DNA of 64,000 nucleotides, taken from Streptomyces radiopugnans. Its GTDB lineage: Bacteria; Actinomycetota; Actinomycetes; Streptomycetales; Streptomycetaceae. The stretch spans positions 372,001 to 436,000 of the forward strand of contig NZ_FOET01000001.1 of assembly GCF_900110735.1 (NCBI RefSeq), written 5' to 3'. A program made the translations under genes and the position numbers. Below are positions 43,270 to 51,223 of the stretch, piece after piece. Position 1 is the first letter of the stretch. The number at the start of each line of letters is the position of its first letter. The notes below the pieces were generated by a model, which ran no database searches, was not told the origin of the DNA, and saw nothing but the letters and a program-made list of their open reading frames with translations.

Positions 43270-44199
43270 TCAGTGCTCGGCTCGGCGCGCGGCGAAGCCG
43301 TAGCGCACGCCGGTGAGCCGTTCGGAGTTCTCCCACAGCCGCGCGGAGGCGGCGTCGTCGCGGGTGCGGCGGGCGCGCGGTGAGGGGCCGGGCGTGCCGC
43401 GCATGCCCAGCACGCGCGGGCCGGTGAAGGAGTCCGGGCGCACACCGGGGGCGGTGGCGGCGTACAGGGTGGGGGCCGCGCCCAGTTCCGGGGAGGAGGC
43501 GACCAGCCGGTTGAGCAGGTGCGCCCCGCGTTCCAGGGCGCGGTTGCCGGCCAACCGCGGGCCCCTGCCCTGGAGTTCGGTCGCCGACCAGCCGGGGTGG
43601 GCGGCGGCGGCCACCAGTCGGTGCTCGATGGTGCGGCGGGCCAGTTCGTGGGTGAACAGCAGGTTCGCGCTCTTGGACCGGGCGTAGGCCGTCCACGGGT
43701 TGTACCTGGCGCCGCTCGCCGGGTCGTGCGGATCGACGTCCGAGAGCAGGTGCATCAGGCTGGAGACGGTGACCACCCGGGCGGCGGGGGCGGCCAGCAG
43801 CCGCTCCAGCAGCAGTCCGGTCAGCGCGAAGTGGCCCAGGTGGTTCACGCCGAACTGCGTCTCGAAGCCGTCGGCGGTCCTGGAGAACGGGATCGCCATC
43901 AGCCCCGCGTTGTTGACCAGCAGATCCAGCCGGTCGAAGGGGAGCTCGTCGGCGAAGGAGCGCACCGACGCCAGATCGGCCAGGTCCAGCACCCGCACCT
44001 CGGCCCGCGCCTTCGGAGCCTTGGCCCGCAGCCGCTCCAGGGCCTCCTCCCCGCGCGTCCGGTCGCGGCAGGCGAGCACCACCTGCGCGCCGCACCGGGC
44101 CAGTTCGCGCGCGGTCACATAGCCCAGGCCGCTGTTGGCGCCGGTCACCACGGCCGTGCGTCCGTCCAGGCGGGGGATGTCCCGTACCGTCCAGCCCAT
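43270..44199 (-). CDS. Short-chain dehydrogenase/reductase
   Basis: The 309-residue SDR resembles the retinol-dehydrogenase-like branch. VVTGANSGLGYVTARELA near residue 17 is the TGxxxGxG cofactor motif, DLADLASV binds the adenine ring, and NNAGLM holds the next motif. The catalytic Ser is in VTVSSLMH and Tyr/Lys are in AYARSKSANLL. The R in LACRDR suggests NADPH preference. ATG 44199 (MGWTVRDI) is used because GAGGAG lies about nine bases before it. The substrate is unknown. It is downstream of, but separate from, the bxl operon. Confidence 0.88.
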   Translation of the reverse strand: MGWTVRDIPRLDGRTAVVTGANSGLGYVTARELARCGAQVVLACRDRTRGEEALERLRAKAPKARAEVRVLDLADLASVRSFADELPFDRLDLLVNNAGLMAIPFSRTADGFETQFGVNHLGHFALTGLLLERLLAAPAARVVTVSSLMHLLSDVDPHDPASGARYNPWTAYARSKSANLLFTHELARRTIEHRLVAAAAHPGWSATELQGRGPRLAGNRALERGAHLLNRLVASSPELGAAPTLYAATAPGVRPDSFTGPRVLGMRGTPGPSPRARRTRDDAASARLWENSERLTGVRYGFAARRAEH

Positions 44200-44306
44200 C
44201 TGCCACAGCTCCTCGCCTCGGCGCCCGCCCGATCCCACGGTGACGGCGCGATCGTCTCCTTCGCGCGGCACAGCGTAGGCCGGACGGGACGCCGAGGCGA
44301 GGAAGG

Positions 44307-44337
44307 CGGCGCCCGCCGGGGGGCGGGGCGGGCGCCG
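44307..44337 (-). terminator. Terminator of the bxl operon
   Basis: An 11-bp perfect stem (44307-44317 with 44327-44337) and a 9-base loop lie 32 bases beyond the beta-xylosidase stop on the minus strand. Confidence 0.7.
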
Positions 44338-44368
44338 GCTCGAAGGGCCCCGGCCGAAAGGGCCCGTG

Positions 44369-46636
44369 TCAGGGCTGCAGGACGCGGACCTCCGTCCCGC
44401 AGGTCATCCGGCGGCCGAAGCCGACGGTGCGCTCCGGCCCGGTCAGGGTCAGCGGCACGGTGTGGCGCACGTCGGCGCTGGACGCGGCCAGCCGCAGCTC
44501 CACCGCCCCGGGCTCGACGACCCGCTGCCCGGGCCGCACGGTGTACGAGGCCAGGTCGGCGTGGAAGTCGAAGACGACCTCGGCCGCCTGCCCCGGCTCC
44601 AGCGCCACCCGCGTGTAGCCGACCAGCTGGACGACCGGCCGGGCGACGCGCGCCACGGGGTCGTGCAGGTAGAGCTGGACGACCTCGGTGCCGGCCCGCT
44701 CGCCGGTGTTCCGCACGGTGACGCGGATCTCGGCGGAGCCGTCGGTCGGCAGCGTGTCGGCGCCGGCGCCCGCCGCCTCCCACTCGAAGGAGGTGTACGA
44801 CAGGCCGTGCCCGAAGGGGTACAGCGGCGTCGGGTCGATGTTGCTGGCGTCACCCTTGAGGCCCAGCGGCGGCACGAGGTAGGTCCACGGCTGGCCGCCG
44901 GTGCCACGCGGCACGCTGACCGGGAGCCGGCCGGAGGGGTTGACCCGCCCGGTGAGGACCCCGGCGACCGCCGGTCCGCCCTCCTCGCCCGGGAAGAAAG
45001 CCTGGACGACGGCGGCCAGCCGGCCCTCCCACCGGCCGAGCGCGTACGGGCGGCCGGTGAGCAGCACCAGCACCACGGGCTTGTCGGTGCTCTCCAGCAG
45101 GGCGTCCAGGAACGCCGCCTGGCCGTCGGGGAGCGTGAGGTCCGCGGCGTCGCAGCCCTCGCCGGAGGTGCCGCGGCCGAAGAGGCCGGAGCGGTCGCCG
45201 AGCGCCGCGATAACGATGTCGGCGTCGGCGGGGGAGTCGGTCAGCACCGCTCCGGGCAGTTCGGCGCCCAGGGCGTCCAGCAGCGTGGGGATCTCCACGC
45301 CGACGGGCAGCTCGGGGTGCTCGACGCCCACGTGCCGGGGGAAGGTGTAGCAGCCCAGCATGGCCGCCCGCTCCTCCGCGTACGGGCCGACCACCGCGAT
45401 GCGGGCGGTGGGGTGCACGGGGAGCACTCCGCCGGAGTTGTCCAGCAGGACGACGGACTCCTCGGCCACGCGCCGGGCCAGCGCCCGCATCGCGGGCGGG
45501 TCCAGGTCCACGGTGCCGCCGGAGGCGGCGGGCGGGGCGGCCGACCAGTCGGGGTCCAGCAGGCCCAGCTCGCACTTCTGCCGCAGCACCCGCAGCGCCG
45601 CGCGGTCCACCAGCTCCTCGGGCACCTCGCCGGAGCGGACCGCCTTCAGCAGCGGCTCGCCGTAGCAGCGCAGGCCCGGCAGCTCCACGTCCACGCCCGC
45701 GGCCAGCGCCAGGGCCGCGGCGCGGGCGGGGGAGTCGGCGACGTGGTGGGCCAGCTCCAGGAAGGAGACGCCGAAGTAGTCGGAGACCACCGTGCCGGCA
45801 AAGCCCCACTCCTCGCGCAGCAGGTCGGTGAGGAGCTCGGTGTGGGCGGCGGCCGGGACGCCGTCGAGGTCGTTGTAGGCGTGCATGACCGAGCGGGCCC
45901 CGCCCTCGCGCAGGGCCATCTCGAACGGCGGCAGGATCACGTCGGCCAGCTCGCGCGGGCCGATCGAGACGGGGCCGTGGTTGCGGGCGCCGCGGGAGGC
46001 GGAGTAGCCCGCGAAGTGCTTGAGGGTGGAGACGATCCCGGTGGACTCCAGGCCCGCCACATAGGCGGTGGCCAGCGTCGCCACCAGATAGGGGTCCTCG
46101 CCGATGGACTCCTCGGTGCGGCCCCAGCGCGGGTCGCGCACCACGTCCAGGACCGGCGAGAGGCCCTGGTGGATGCCGACCGAGCGCATGGAGTCGCCGA
46201 TGGCCGCGGCCATCTCGCGCACCAGCGCCGGGTCGAAGGTGGCCCCCCAGGCCAGCGGCGTGGGGAAGATGGTGGCCTGCCAGGCGGTGAAGCCGGTCAG
46301 GCACTCCTCGTGGGCCAGGGCGGGGATGCCGAAGCGGTTGGCCGCGGCGACCTTCGTCTGGAAGGCCGCCAGGGCCCGCGCGCCCTCGGCCGGCTCCACG
46401 GGGGCGGTGCCGAAGGGGCGGGTGAGCTGGCCCAGGCCGTGGGGCAGCAGGGCGTCCAGGTCGACGGTTTCGGAGACCTCGTGCTGGAGCGGTGCGACGT
46501 CCTCGCCGTCGGACTCGGAACCCGGCCAGACGCTGGAGAGCTGTGCGAGCTTCTCCTCCAGGGTCATCCGGGACAGCAGGTCGGCGGCGCGCTCCTCGAC
46601 GGGTCGGGAGGTGTCCTGCCAGGGGTGGTGATGCAT
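44369..46636 (-). CDS. bxlA: GH3 beta-xylosidase/beta-glucosidase, intracellular
   Basis: The 755-residue protein is a three-domain GH3 enzyme. The barrel has FPTPLAWGATFDPALV and KHFAGYSASRGARNHGP, and the nucleophile aspartate is in GTVVSDYFGVSF near residue 275. The alpha/beta sandwich domain starts near 375 (ESVVLLDNSGGVLPV) and the fibronectin III-like domain near 620 (YPFGHGLSYTSFEWE). No signal peptide is present, so it cleaves imported xylo-oligosaccharides. It is the last gene of bxlE-F-G-A, 60 bases after bxlG, and this arrangement favours beta-xylosidase over beta-glucosidase. The symbol is by analogy to characterised Streptomyces bxl loci. Confidence 0.85.
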   Translation of the reverse strand: MHHHPWQDTSRPVEERAADLLSRMTLEEKLAQLSSVWPGSESDGEDVAPLQHEVSETVDLDALLPHGLGQLTRPFGTAPVEPAEGARALAAFQTKVAAANRFGIPALAHEECLTGFTAWQATIFPTPLAWGATFDPALVREMAAAIGDSMRSVGIHQGLSPVLDVVRDPRWGRTEESIGEDPYLVATLATAYVAGLESTGIVSTLKHFAGYSASRGARNHGPVSIGPRELADVILPPFEMALREGGARSVMHAYNDLDGVPAAAHTELLTDLLREEWGFAGTVVSDYFGVSFLELAHHVADSPARAAALALAAGVDVELPGLRCYGEPLLKAVRSGEVPEELVDRAALRVLRQKCELGLLDPDWSAAPPAASGGTVDLDPPAMRALARRVAEESVVLLDNSGGVLPVHPTARIAVVGPYAEERAAMLGCYTFPRHVGVEHPELPVGVEIPTLLDALGAELPGAVLTDSPADADIVIAALGDRSGLFGRGTSGEGCDAADLTLPDGQAAFLDALLESTDKPVVLVLLTGRPYALGRWEGRLAAVVQAFFPGEEGGPAVAGVLTGRVNPSGRLPVSVPRGTGGQPWTYLVPPLGLKGDASNIDPTPLYPFGHGLSYTSFEWEAAGAGADTLPTDGSAEIRVTVRNTGERAGTEVVQLYLHDPVARVARPVVQLVGYTRVALEPGQAAEVVFDFHADLASYTVRPGQRVVEPGAVELRLAASSADVRHTVPLTLTGPERTVGFGRRMTCGTEVRVLQP

Positions 46637-46696
46637 GAGGCTCCTTGTGCGGCGTCGGCGTGTCCGGCGCGTGTCCCGTGGGACGGGACGCGCGGA

Positions 46697-47617
46697 TCAG
46701 CGTCCGCCGACTCCCATGAGGCCGTTGATGAGCTGACGGCGGGCGAAGAGGTACACGACGAAGATCGGCACGATCGACAGCACGACCGCGGCGAGCAGTG
46801 CGGGGATGTCCACCCGGAACTGGCCGACGTAGTCGTAGAGGCCGAGGGTGAGGACCCGGCTCTCGCGCGACTGGGTGAGGATCAGGGGGAAGAGGAAGTT
46901 GTTCCAGGCCTGGAGCGCCGCGTAGACGCCGACGGTGGAGATGCCTCCCCGGGAGAGGGGCACGACGAGCTGGAGCAGGACGCGGGTCTGGCTCGCGCCC
47001 TCCAGCGCCATCGACTCGTACATCTCCTCCTCGATGTCCCGCATGGTGCCGGCCAGGATCAGCACGCAGACGGGCAGGCAGAAGGCCGCGGTTGGCAGGA
47101 TGATCGCCAGCAGGCTGTCGTAGAGGTTCAGCTGGGTGATCAGCAGGTAGATCGGGATGATCACCGCCTGCGCGGGGATGGCCAGACCCAGCAGGAAGAA
47201 CTGGAAGATCCGCTGGGAGGTGCGGCTGAGGGTGCGCACCACGGTGTAGCCGACGCACACCGACAGGACCACGACGATGGCCGCGGTGGCGACCGTGACG
47301 ATCGCGGTGTTGAGCAGGTAGACGAGGAAGTCGCTCTCCAGCACCGTGCGGTAGTTGTCGAGCGTGAGGTCGCCCGGCAGGCTCAGCGCGCCCTCGTCGA
47401 AGTAGGAGTCGCGGTCCCGCAGCGTGGTGAGGACCAGGACGTACAGCGGCAGGCCGACGATGACCAGCCAGACGACGGAGGCGACGCCCGCCGGGATGTT
47501 CCACTTGCGGACGCGGCGCAGCCTGCCGCGCAGGCCCCGGTCGTTGCGGGCCTGGGGCTCGCCGGCCCGCTCGGCGGCGGGGGAGGGCCGGTGCTCCGGC
47601 CGGACGGCGGTCTTCAC
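46697..47617 (-). CDS. bxlG: CUT1 sugar ABC transporter permease (BxlG-like)
   Basis: The 306-residue MalG-type permease has six hydrophobic segments, beginning with ASVVWLVIVGLPLYVLVLTT, and the ATPase-contact loop EEMYESMALEGASQTRVLLQ near residue 215. A 40-residue charged, Pro/Arg-rich extension precedes the first segment. The start is GTG 47617, overlapping the bxlF stop as GTGA, with GGGAGGGG upstream, so translation is coupled. It forms the xylo-oligosaccharide importer with BxlE and BxlF. No ATPase gene is in the operon. Confidence 0.88.
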   Translation of the reverse strand: MKTAVRPEHRPSPAAERAGEPQARNDRGLRGRLRRVRKWNIPAGVASVVWLVIVGLPLYVLVLTTLRDRDSYFDEGALSLPGDLTLDNYRTVLESDFLVYLLNTAIVTVATAAIVVVLSVCVGYTVVRTLSRTSQRIFQFFLLGLAIPAQAVIIPIYLLITQLNLYDSLLAIILPTAAFCLPVCVLILAGTMRDIEEEMYESMALEGASQTRVLLQLVVPLSRGGISTVGVYAALQAWNNFLFPLILTQSRESRVLTLGLYDYVGQFRVDIPALLAAVVLSIVPIFVVYLFARRQLINGLMGVGGR

Positions 47618-48522
47618 ATCCCCTCCCGGGTGCTGCGCATCTTGCTGAAGCCGGTCGCCCGGACCATCAGCAGGGAGATGGCGGTGGCGACGATCACCAG
47701 GGTGGTGGCGATGGCGCTGGCGTAGCCCATGTCGTACGCCTGGAAGCCGGTCTCGTACATCAGGTAGGGCACGATCGTGGTGTCCGTTCCCGGTCCGCCC
47801 TCGGTCAGGATGAGGACGGTGTCGAAGAAGGTCAGCGCGCCGACGACCATCAGCACCGAGGAGGTGACGATGGTGTTGCGCAGCTGCGGCAGGGTGATGG
47901 AGAAGAACTGCCGCACGGTGCTCGCCCCGTCGATGGAGGCGGCCTCGTAGAACGACTTGGGGATCTGCCGGGCGCCGCCCTGGTAGAGCAGGGTGTGGAA
48001 CGGGATGAACTGCCAGGCGGCGACGAAGGCCACGGCGGCGAAGGCGCCGTCGCCGGTGCCGAGCAGGTTGCCGTCCTCGATCCCCAGCCACGGGCCGATC
48101 TCGGCGATCAGGCCGAAGTTGGGGTCCAGCAGCGACTTCCACAGCAGCGCCAGCGCCACGGAGGAGGCCAGCAGCGGCAGGAAGAAGATCGCGCTGAGGA
48201 CGGCCCGGTTCCTCTGCCGGCCGGCCGACCACACGCCCAGCAGCAGGGCGACGGGTGTCTGGATCAGCCAGCTGACGCCGGTGAGCAGGACGCTCAGCCA
48301 GATGGCCTGCCGCATGGTGGGGTCCTCGAACAGCCGCTCCCAGTTGCCGGTGCCGCTGACCGAGGGGAAGTCGCCGAGGCCGTCCCAGCTGGTGAAGGAG
48401 AGATAGCCGACGAGCACCATGGGGCCGACGGCGAACAGGACGAAGAACAACACGCCGGGGACCGCCCAGGCAATGCCCGGGCGGCCCACGCGCGGCGACG
48501 CGGTCGGTACTGCTTGCTTCAC
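47614..48522 (-). CDS. bxlF: CUT1 sugar ABC transporter permease (BxlF-like)
   Basis: The 302-residue MalF-type permease shows six membrane segments from IAWAVPGVLFFVLFAVGPMV to ATTLVIVATAISLLMV and the EAA-loop KSFYEAASIDGASTVRQFFS near residue 195. GTG 48522 overlaps the bxlE stop as GTGA, the same coupling as between bxlF and bxlG. It is the partner of BxlG in importing xylobiose-type sugars. Confidence 0.88.
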   Translation of the reverse strand: MKQAVPTASPRVGRPGIAWAVPGVLFFVLFAVGPMVLVGYLSFTSWDGLGDFPSVSGTGNWERLFEDPTMRQAIWLSVLLTGVSWLIQTPVALLLGVWSAGRQRNRAVLSAIFFLPLLASSVALALLWKSLLDPNFGLIAEIGPWLGIEDGNLLGTGDGAFAAVAFVAAWQFIPFHTLLYQGGARQIPKSFYEAASIDGASTVRQFFSITLPQLRNTIVTSSVLMVVGALTFFDTVLILTEGGPGTDTTIVPYLMYETGFQAYDMGYASAIATTLVIVATAISLLMVRATGFSKMRSTREGM

Positions 48523-49856
48523 TTGAGGGCCTTCATGGCGTCGACGAACTCTTCGGGGCTGAGCTGCTTGTTGAAGAGCTTCTGGATGTTGGTGAGCATC
48601 GGCGAGGCCTGCTGCGCCGGCAGTGCCTGGTCCCAGGAGAGGGTGAAGTTCGGGGCGTCGCGCACCAGGTCGTACTGGAAGAGGGCGTAGTCGGGGGCGG
48701 GGTGCCCGGCGAGCATGTCCTCGGAACCGGAGGTGGTGGGCACGTCGCCGTTGTCCACCAGGGCCTCGGCGTACCAGTCCTCGGCGGCGGTCTTGACGAA
48801 CTCCAGGGCCGCCTCGCGCTCGGCGCCCTTCAGCTTGGAGCTGACCGACCAGAAGTTGGTGGGGTTGCCCACCACGTTCTTGGGGTCGCCCTCGCCGTCG
48901 GGGAGGGCGGGGAAGGTGGTCCAGCCCAGGCCCTTCTCGGCGAACTCCTTCTGGTTGGCCTGCTGGTTGGAGTACTCCCAGCTGCCCATCAGGTGCATGG
49001 CCGCCTTGCCCTTGGCGAAGAGCGTGGAGGCGCCGTCGGCGGTGTAGTTGACCGAGGCGTAGTTCTTGCCGAACGCCCCGCGGTCCACCAGGTCGCGGAT
49101 GGTCTCGGCGGTCTTCAGCACGGCCGGGTCGCCCCAGGCCGAGGAGTCGCCGTCCTGGATGCGCTGGAAGACCTCGGCGCCGCCTATGCGGTCCAGCAGG
49201 TACTCGACCCACATCAGCTCGGTCCAGGCGTCGGTGCCGGCGAGCGCGAAGGGGGTGACGCCCTCCTTCTTGAAGGTGTCGACCAGGTCCAGCAGGTCGT
49301 CCCAGGACTCGGGCGGCTGGGCGCCGGCCTTCTCGAAGACGTCCTTGTTGTAGAAGAGGACCACCGGCTGCATGCCCCGCATCGGGACGCCGTAGATCTT
49401 GTCGTTCACCTTGCCCGCGTTGAGGATCGAGGGCAGGAACGCGTCCTTGAGCTTCTCGTCCTTCTGGATCTCGGGGGTGAGGTCGACCAGCATGTCCTTC
49501 TCGACGAAGTTGCTGATGCTGCCGCCGCCCCAGTTGAAGAAGACGTCGGGCGCGTTGGGCGTGCCCATCGCACTGCGCATCTTGTCCTGGTAGCCCTCGC
49601 CGGGCACCTCGACGAGCTTGGCCTTGACATCGGAGGTCTTGTTGAACCGCTCGACCGCCTCACGCTGCACCTTGGTCGAGGCGTCCTGGTAGACCCACAC
49701 CTCCAGGGTTCCGCCGGCCTCCTCCTCGCCGGGCCCGCCGCTGCCGCAGGCGGTGAGCACGGAGGCGGCCAGCACCGCCGCCGTCAGCGTGGCGGCGTGG
49801 CGCCGCCCGAATCCCTTGCGGCCTCTCACGGCCGAGCCCTGCACTGCTGTTCGCAT
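48519..49856 (-). CDS. bxlE: Xylo-oligosaccharide-binding lipoprotein (BxlE-like)
   Basis: The 445-residue cluster-B solute-binding protein has an Arg-rich signal peptide ending in the lipobox VLTACG near residue 36. The mature protein has the sugar-binding fold: LEVWVYQDASTKVQREAVERF, DVFFNWGGGSISNFV, KIYGVPMRGMQPVVLFYNKD, AAMHLMGSWEYSNQQ and NPTNFWSVSSK. Placement in front of two CUT1 permeases and a GH3 enzyme indicates xylobiose or xylotriose as ligand, by analogy with characterised bxl loci. ATG 49856 has GGAAGG six bases upstream, and that sequence is half of a 12-bp palindrome that may be the repressor site. A good promoter (TTGACA, TACTTT) lies further up. Confidence 0.9.
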   Translation of the reverse strand: MRTAVQGSAVRGRKGFGRRHAATLTAAVLAASVLTACGSGGPGEEEAGGTLEVWVYQDASTKVQREAVERFNKTSDVKAKLVEVPGEGYQDKMRSAMGTPNAPDVFFNWGGGSISNFVEKDMLVDLTPEIQKDEKLKDAFLPSILNAGKVNDKIYGVPMRGMQPVVLFYNKDVFEKAGAQPPESWDDLLDLVDTFKKEGVTPFALAGTDAWTELMWVEYLLDRIGGAEVFQRIQDGDSSAWGDPAVLKTAETIRDLVDRGAFGKNYASVNYTADGASTLFAKGKAAMHLMGSWEYSNQQANQKEFAEKGLGWTTFPALPDGEGDPKNVVGNPTNFWSVSSKLKGAEREAALEFVKTAAEDWYAEALVDNGDVPTTSGSEDMLAGHPAPDYALFQYDLVRDAPNFTLSWDQALPAQQASPMLTNIQKLFNKQLSPEEFVDAMKALK

Positions 49857-49862
49857 CGCATA

Positions 49863-49874
49863 CCTTCCGGAAGG
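49863..49874 (-). promoter_or_regulatory. Candidate BxlR operator at bxlE
   Basis: CCTTCCGGAAGG is a perfect 12-bp palindrome with the central CG usual for LacI-family sites. It lies between the bxlE promoter and start and overlaps the ribosome site. A near copy is in front of the xylanase (51179). An imperfect CCGAAAATTATCGG follows at 49878. Confidence 0.55.
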
Positions 49875-49904
49875 ACTCCGAAAATTATCGGTAGTGGTGG
49901 TGGG

Positions 49905-49933
49905 AAAGTACGTACGCGTTTCAGCCGTGTCAA
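49905..49933 (-). promoter_or_regulatory. bxlE promoter
   Basis: On the minus strand TTGACA (49933-49928), 17 bases, TACTTT (49910-49905) makes a near-consensus HrdB-type promoter. It lies about 50 bases before the bxlE start and drives bxlE-F-G-A. Confidence 0.75.
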
Positions 49934-50013
49934 CAGGTCTGACAAAAAACGGGACCTCTGGCCCGGCAGCGTGATGCGCCCGTTATATGGAGTTGTCCGG
50001 TCCGCTGCCGGGA

Positions 50014-51093
50014 TCAGTTCCGCAGCGGTGCCGTACTGGCACGAACGACCAGCTCAGTGGCGAGTTCCACGCGCGGGGAGTCGATCTCCTCACCCCTGGC
50101 CTGACGCAGTACGGTGCGGGCCGCGACCTTGCCCATCTCCACCAGCGGCTGGCGCACCGTCGTCAGCGGCGGAGCGGACCAGCGGACTTCCGGAAGGTCG
50201 TCGAATCCGACGATGCTGACGTCCTCCGGCACCCGCATCCCGCGCCGCCGCAGCGCCTCGATCGCGCCCAGCGCCATCTGGTCGCTGGCGGCGAACAGGG
50301 CGGTGGGCGGCTCGTCCAGGTCCATCAGCCGGTTGCAGCCGGTGAAACCGGCCTCGTGGTAGAAGTCGCCCGGTACCATCAGCCGGTCGTCCACGGGGAC
50401 GCCCGCGGCCTCCAGCGCGGCGCGGTAGCCGTCCAGCCGGGCGCGGCTGCACAGCAGCCTCGGCGGCCCGGCGATGAAGCCGATGCGGCGGTGGCCCAGC
50501 TCCAGCAGGTGCTCGGTGGCGGACATGCCGCCGGCCCAGTTGGTGGCGCCCACCGTCGGGGCGTCCAGGGCCGGGGAGCCTGAGGGGTCCACCACCACCA
50601 GCGGCACGCCGAGGCGGTGCAGCTCCTCGTGGAGGACCGGCTCCAGGACCGAGGTCACCAGGATCACGCCCCCCGAGGCGCGGGCCCGCAGGTTGCGCAT
50701 CCACTGCCGGGCCGAGCCCGCGCGGTCGTGGATCGCCGAGACCACCGTGCCGAAGCCGACCTCGTGCGTGGTCTCCTCCACGCCGCGGATGATCTCCACC
50801 GCCCAGGGGCTGTCGAGATCGTTGAAGACCAGGTCGATCAGGGCGGGCCGGTCGCCGGAGGAGGCCGTGCGGCGGCGGTAGCCGTACTGCCGCAGCAGCT
50901 CCTCGACCCTGGCCCGGGTCGCGGGCGCGACGTCCGAGCGGCCGTTGACCACCCGCGAGACCGTGGGGACCGAGACCCCCGCCTCCTGGGCGATCGCCGT
51001 GATCGTGACCTTCTGCTCCACCTTGGGTGCCATCCTCTGCTCCGCGACTTTGCCGGCCGCGGCGACCGCGCCGTCCGTCATGCCGTCTCCCAT
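50014..51093 (-). CDS. bxlR: LacI-family repressor of the xylo-oligosaccharide genes (BxlR-like)
   Basis: The 359-residue protein has a LacI headpiece, VTITAIAQEAGVSVPTVSRV with VVNGRSDVAPATRARVEELL (residues 30-75). A periplasmic-binding-protein-like sensor domain (IDLVFNDLDSPWAVEIIRGV, VVVDPSGSPALDAP, GFDDLPEVRWSAPPLTTVRQ) follows. About 28 residues precede the headpiece. ATG 51093 is chosen because GGAGGAG lies six bases upstream. It is encoded just before bxlE on the same strand and divergent from the GH10 xylanase, so it can serve both. The shared palindrome CYTTCCGGAAGR is the best operator candidate. Confidence 0.88.
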   Translation of the reverse strand: MGDGMTDGAVAAAGKVAEQRMAPKVEQKVTITAIAQEAGVSVPTVSRVVNGRSDVAPATRARVEELLRQYGYRRRTASSGDRPALIDLVFNDLDSPWAVEIIRGVEETTHEVGFGTVVSAIHDRAGSARQWMRNLRARASGGVILVTSVLEPVLHEELHRLGVPLVVVDPSGSPALDAPTVGATNWAGGMSATEHLLELGHRRIGFIAGPPRLLCSRARLDGYRAALEAAGVPVDDRLMVPGDFYHEAGFTGCNRLMDLDEPPTALFAASDQMALGAIEALRRRGMRVPEDVSIVGFDDLPEVRWSAPPLTTVRQPLVEMGKVAARTVLRQARGEEIDSPRVELATELVVRASTAPLRN

Positions 51094-51178
51094 GCTCTCT
51101 CCTCCACACGCGCACACCGTTGACGGGCGTTCCCATCGGCTCTACCGTTCCCGGCGCACCCTCGAAACCTTCCAACAG

Positions 51179-51190
51179 TCTTCCGGAAAG
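51179..51190 (+). promoter_or_regulatory. Candidate BxlR operator at the xylanase gene
   Basis: TCTTCCGGAAAG (minus strand CTTTCCGGAAGA) matches 10 of 12 bases of the bxlE palindrome and keeps the TTCCGGAA core. It lies 33 bases before the xylanase start, in the 130-base gap shared with bxlR. CGAAACCTTCC just upstream (51163) resembles half of the CGAAA-type motif noted in xylanase promoters. Confidence 0.5.
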
Positions 51191-51223
51191 AGTTCCGGGG
51201 CGTCGAGAGAGGGACACCCCAGC

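Noticed and set aside
44366..47725. 1119-codon plus-strand frame across bxlA and bxlG
   Set aside because: Shadow of real minus-strand genes with GH3 and permease motifs; His/Gln/Gly-rich nonsense translation.
49878..49891. CCGAAAATTATCGG as the main BxlR operator
   Set aside because: Only the outer four bases are symmetric and there is no second copy at the xylanase; the TTCCGGAA palindrome is the better shared signal.
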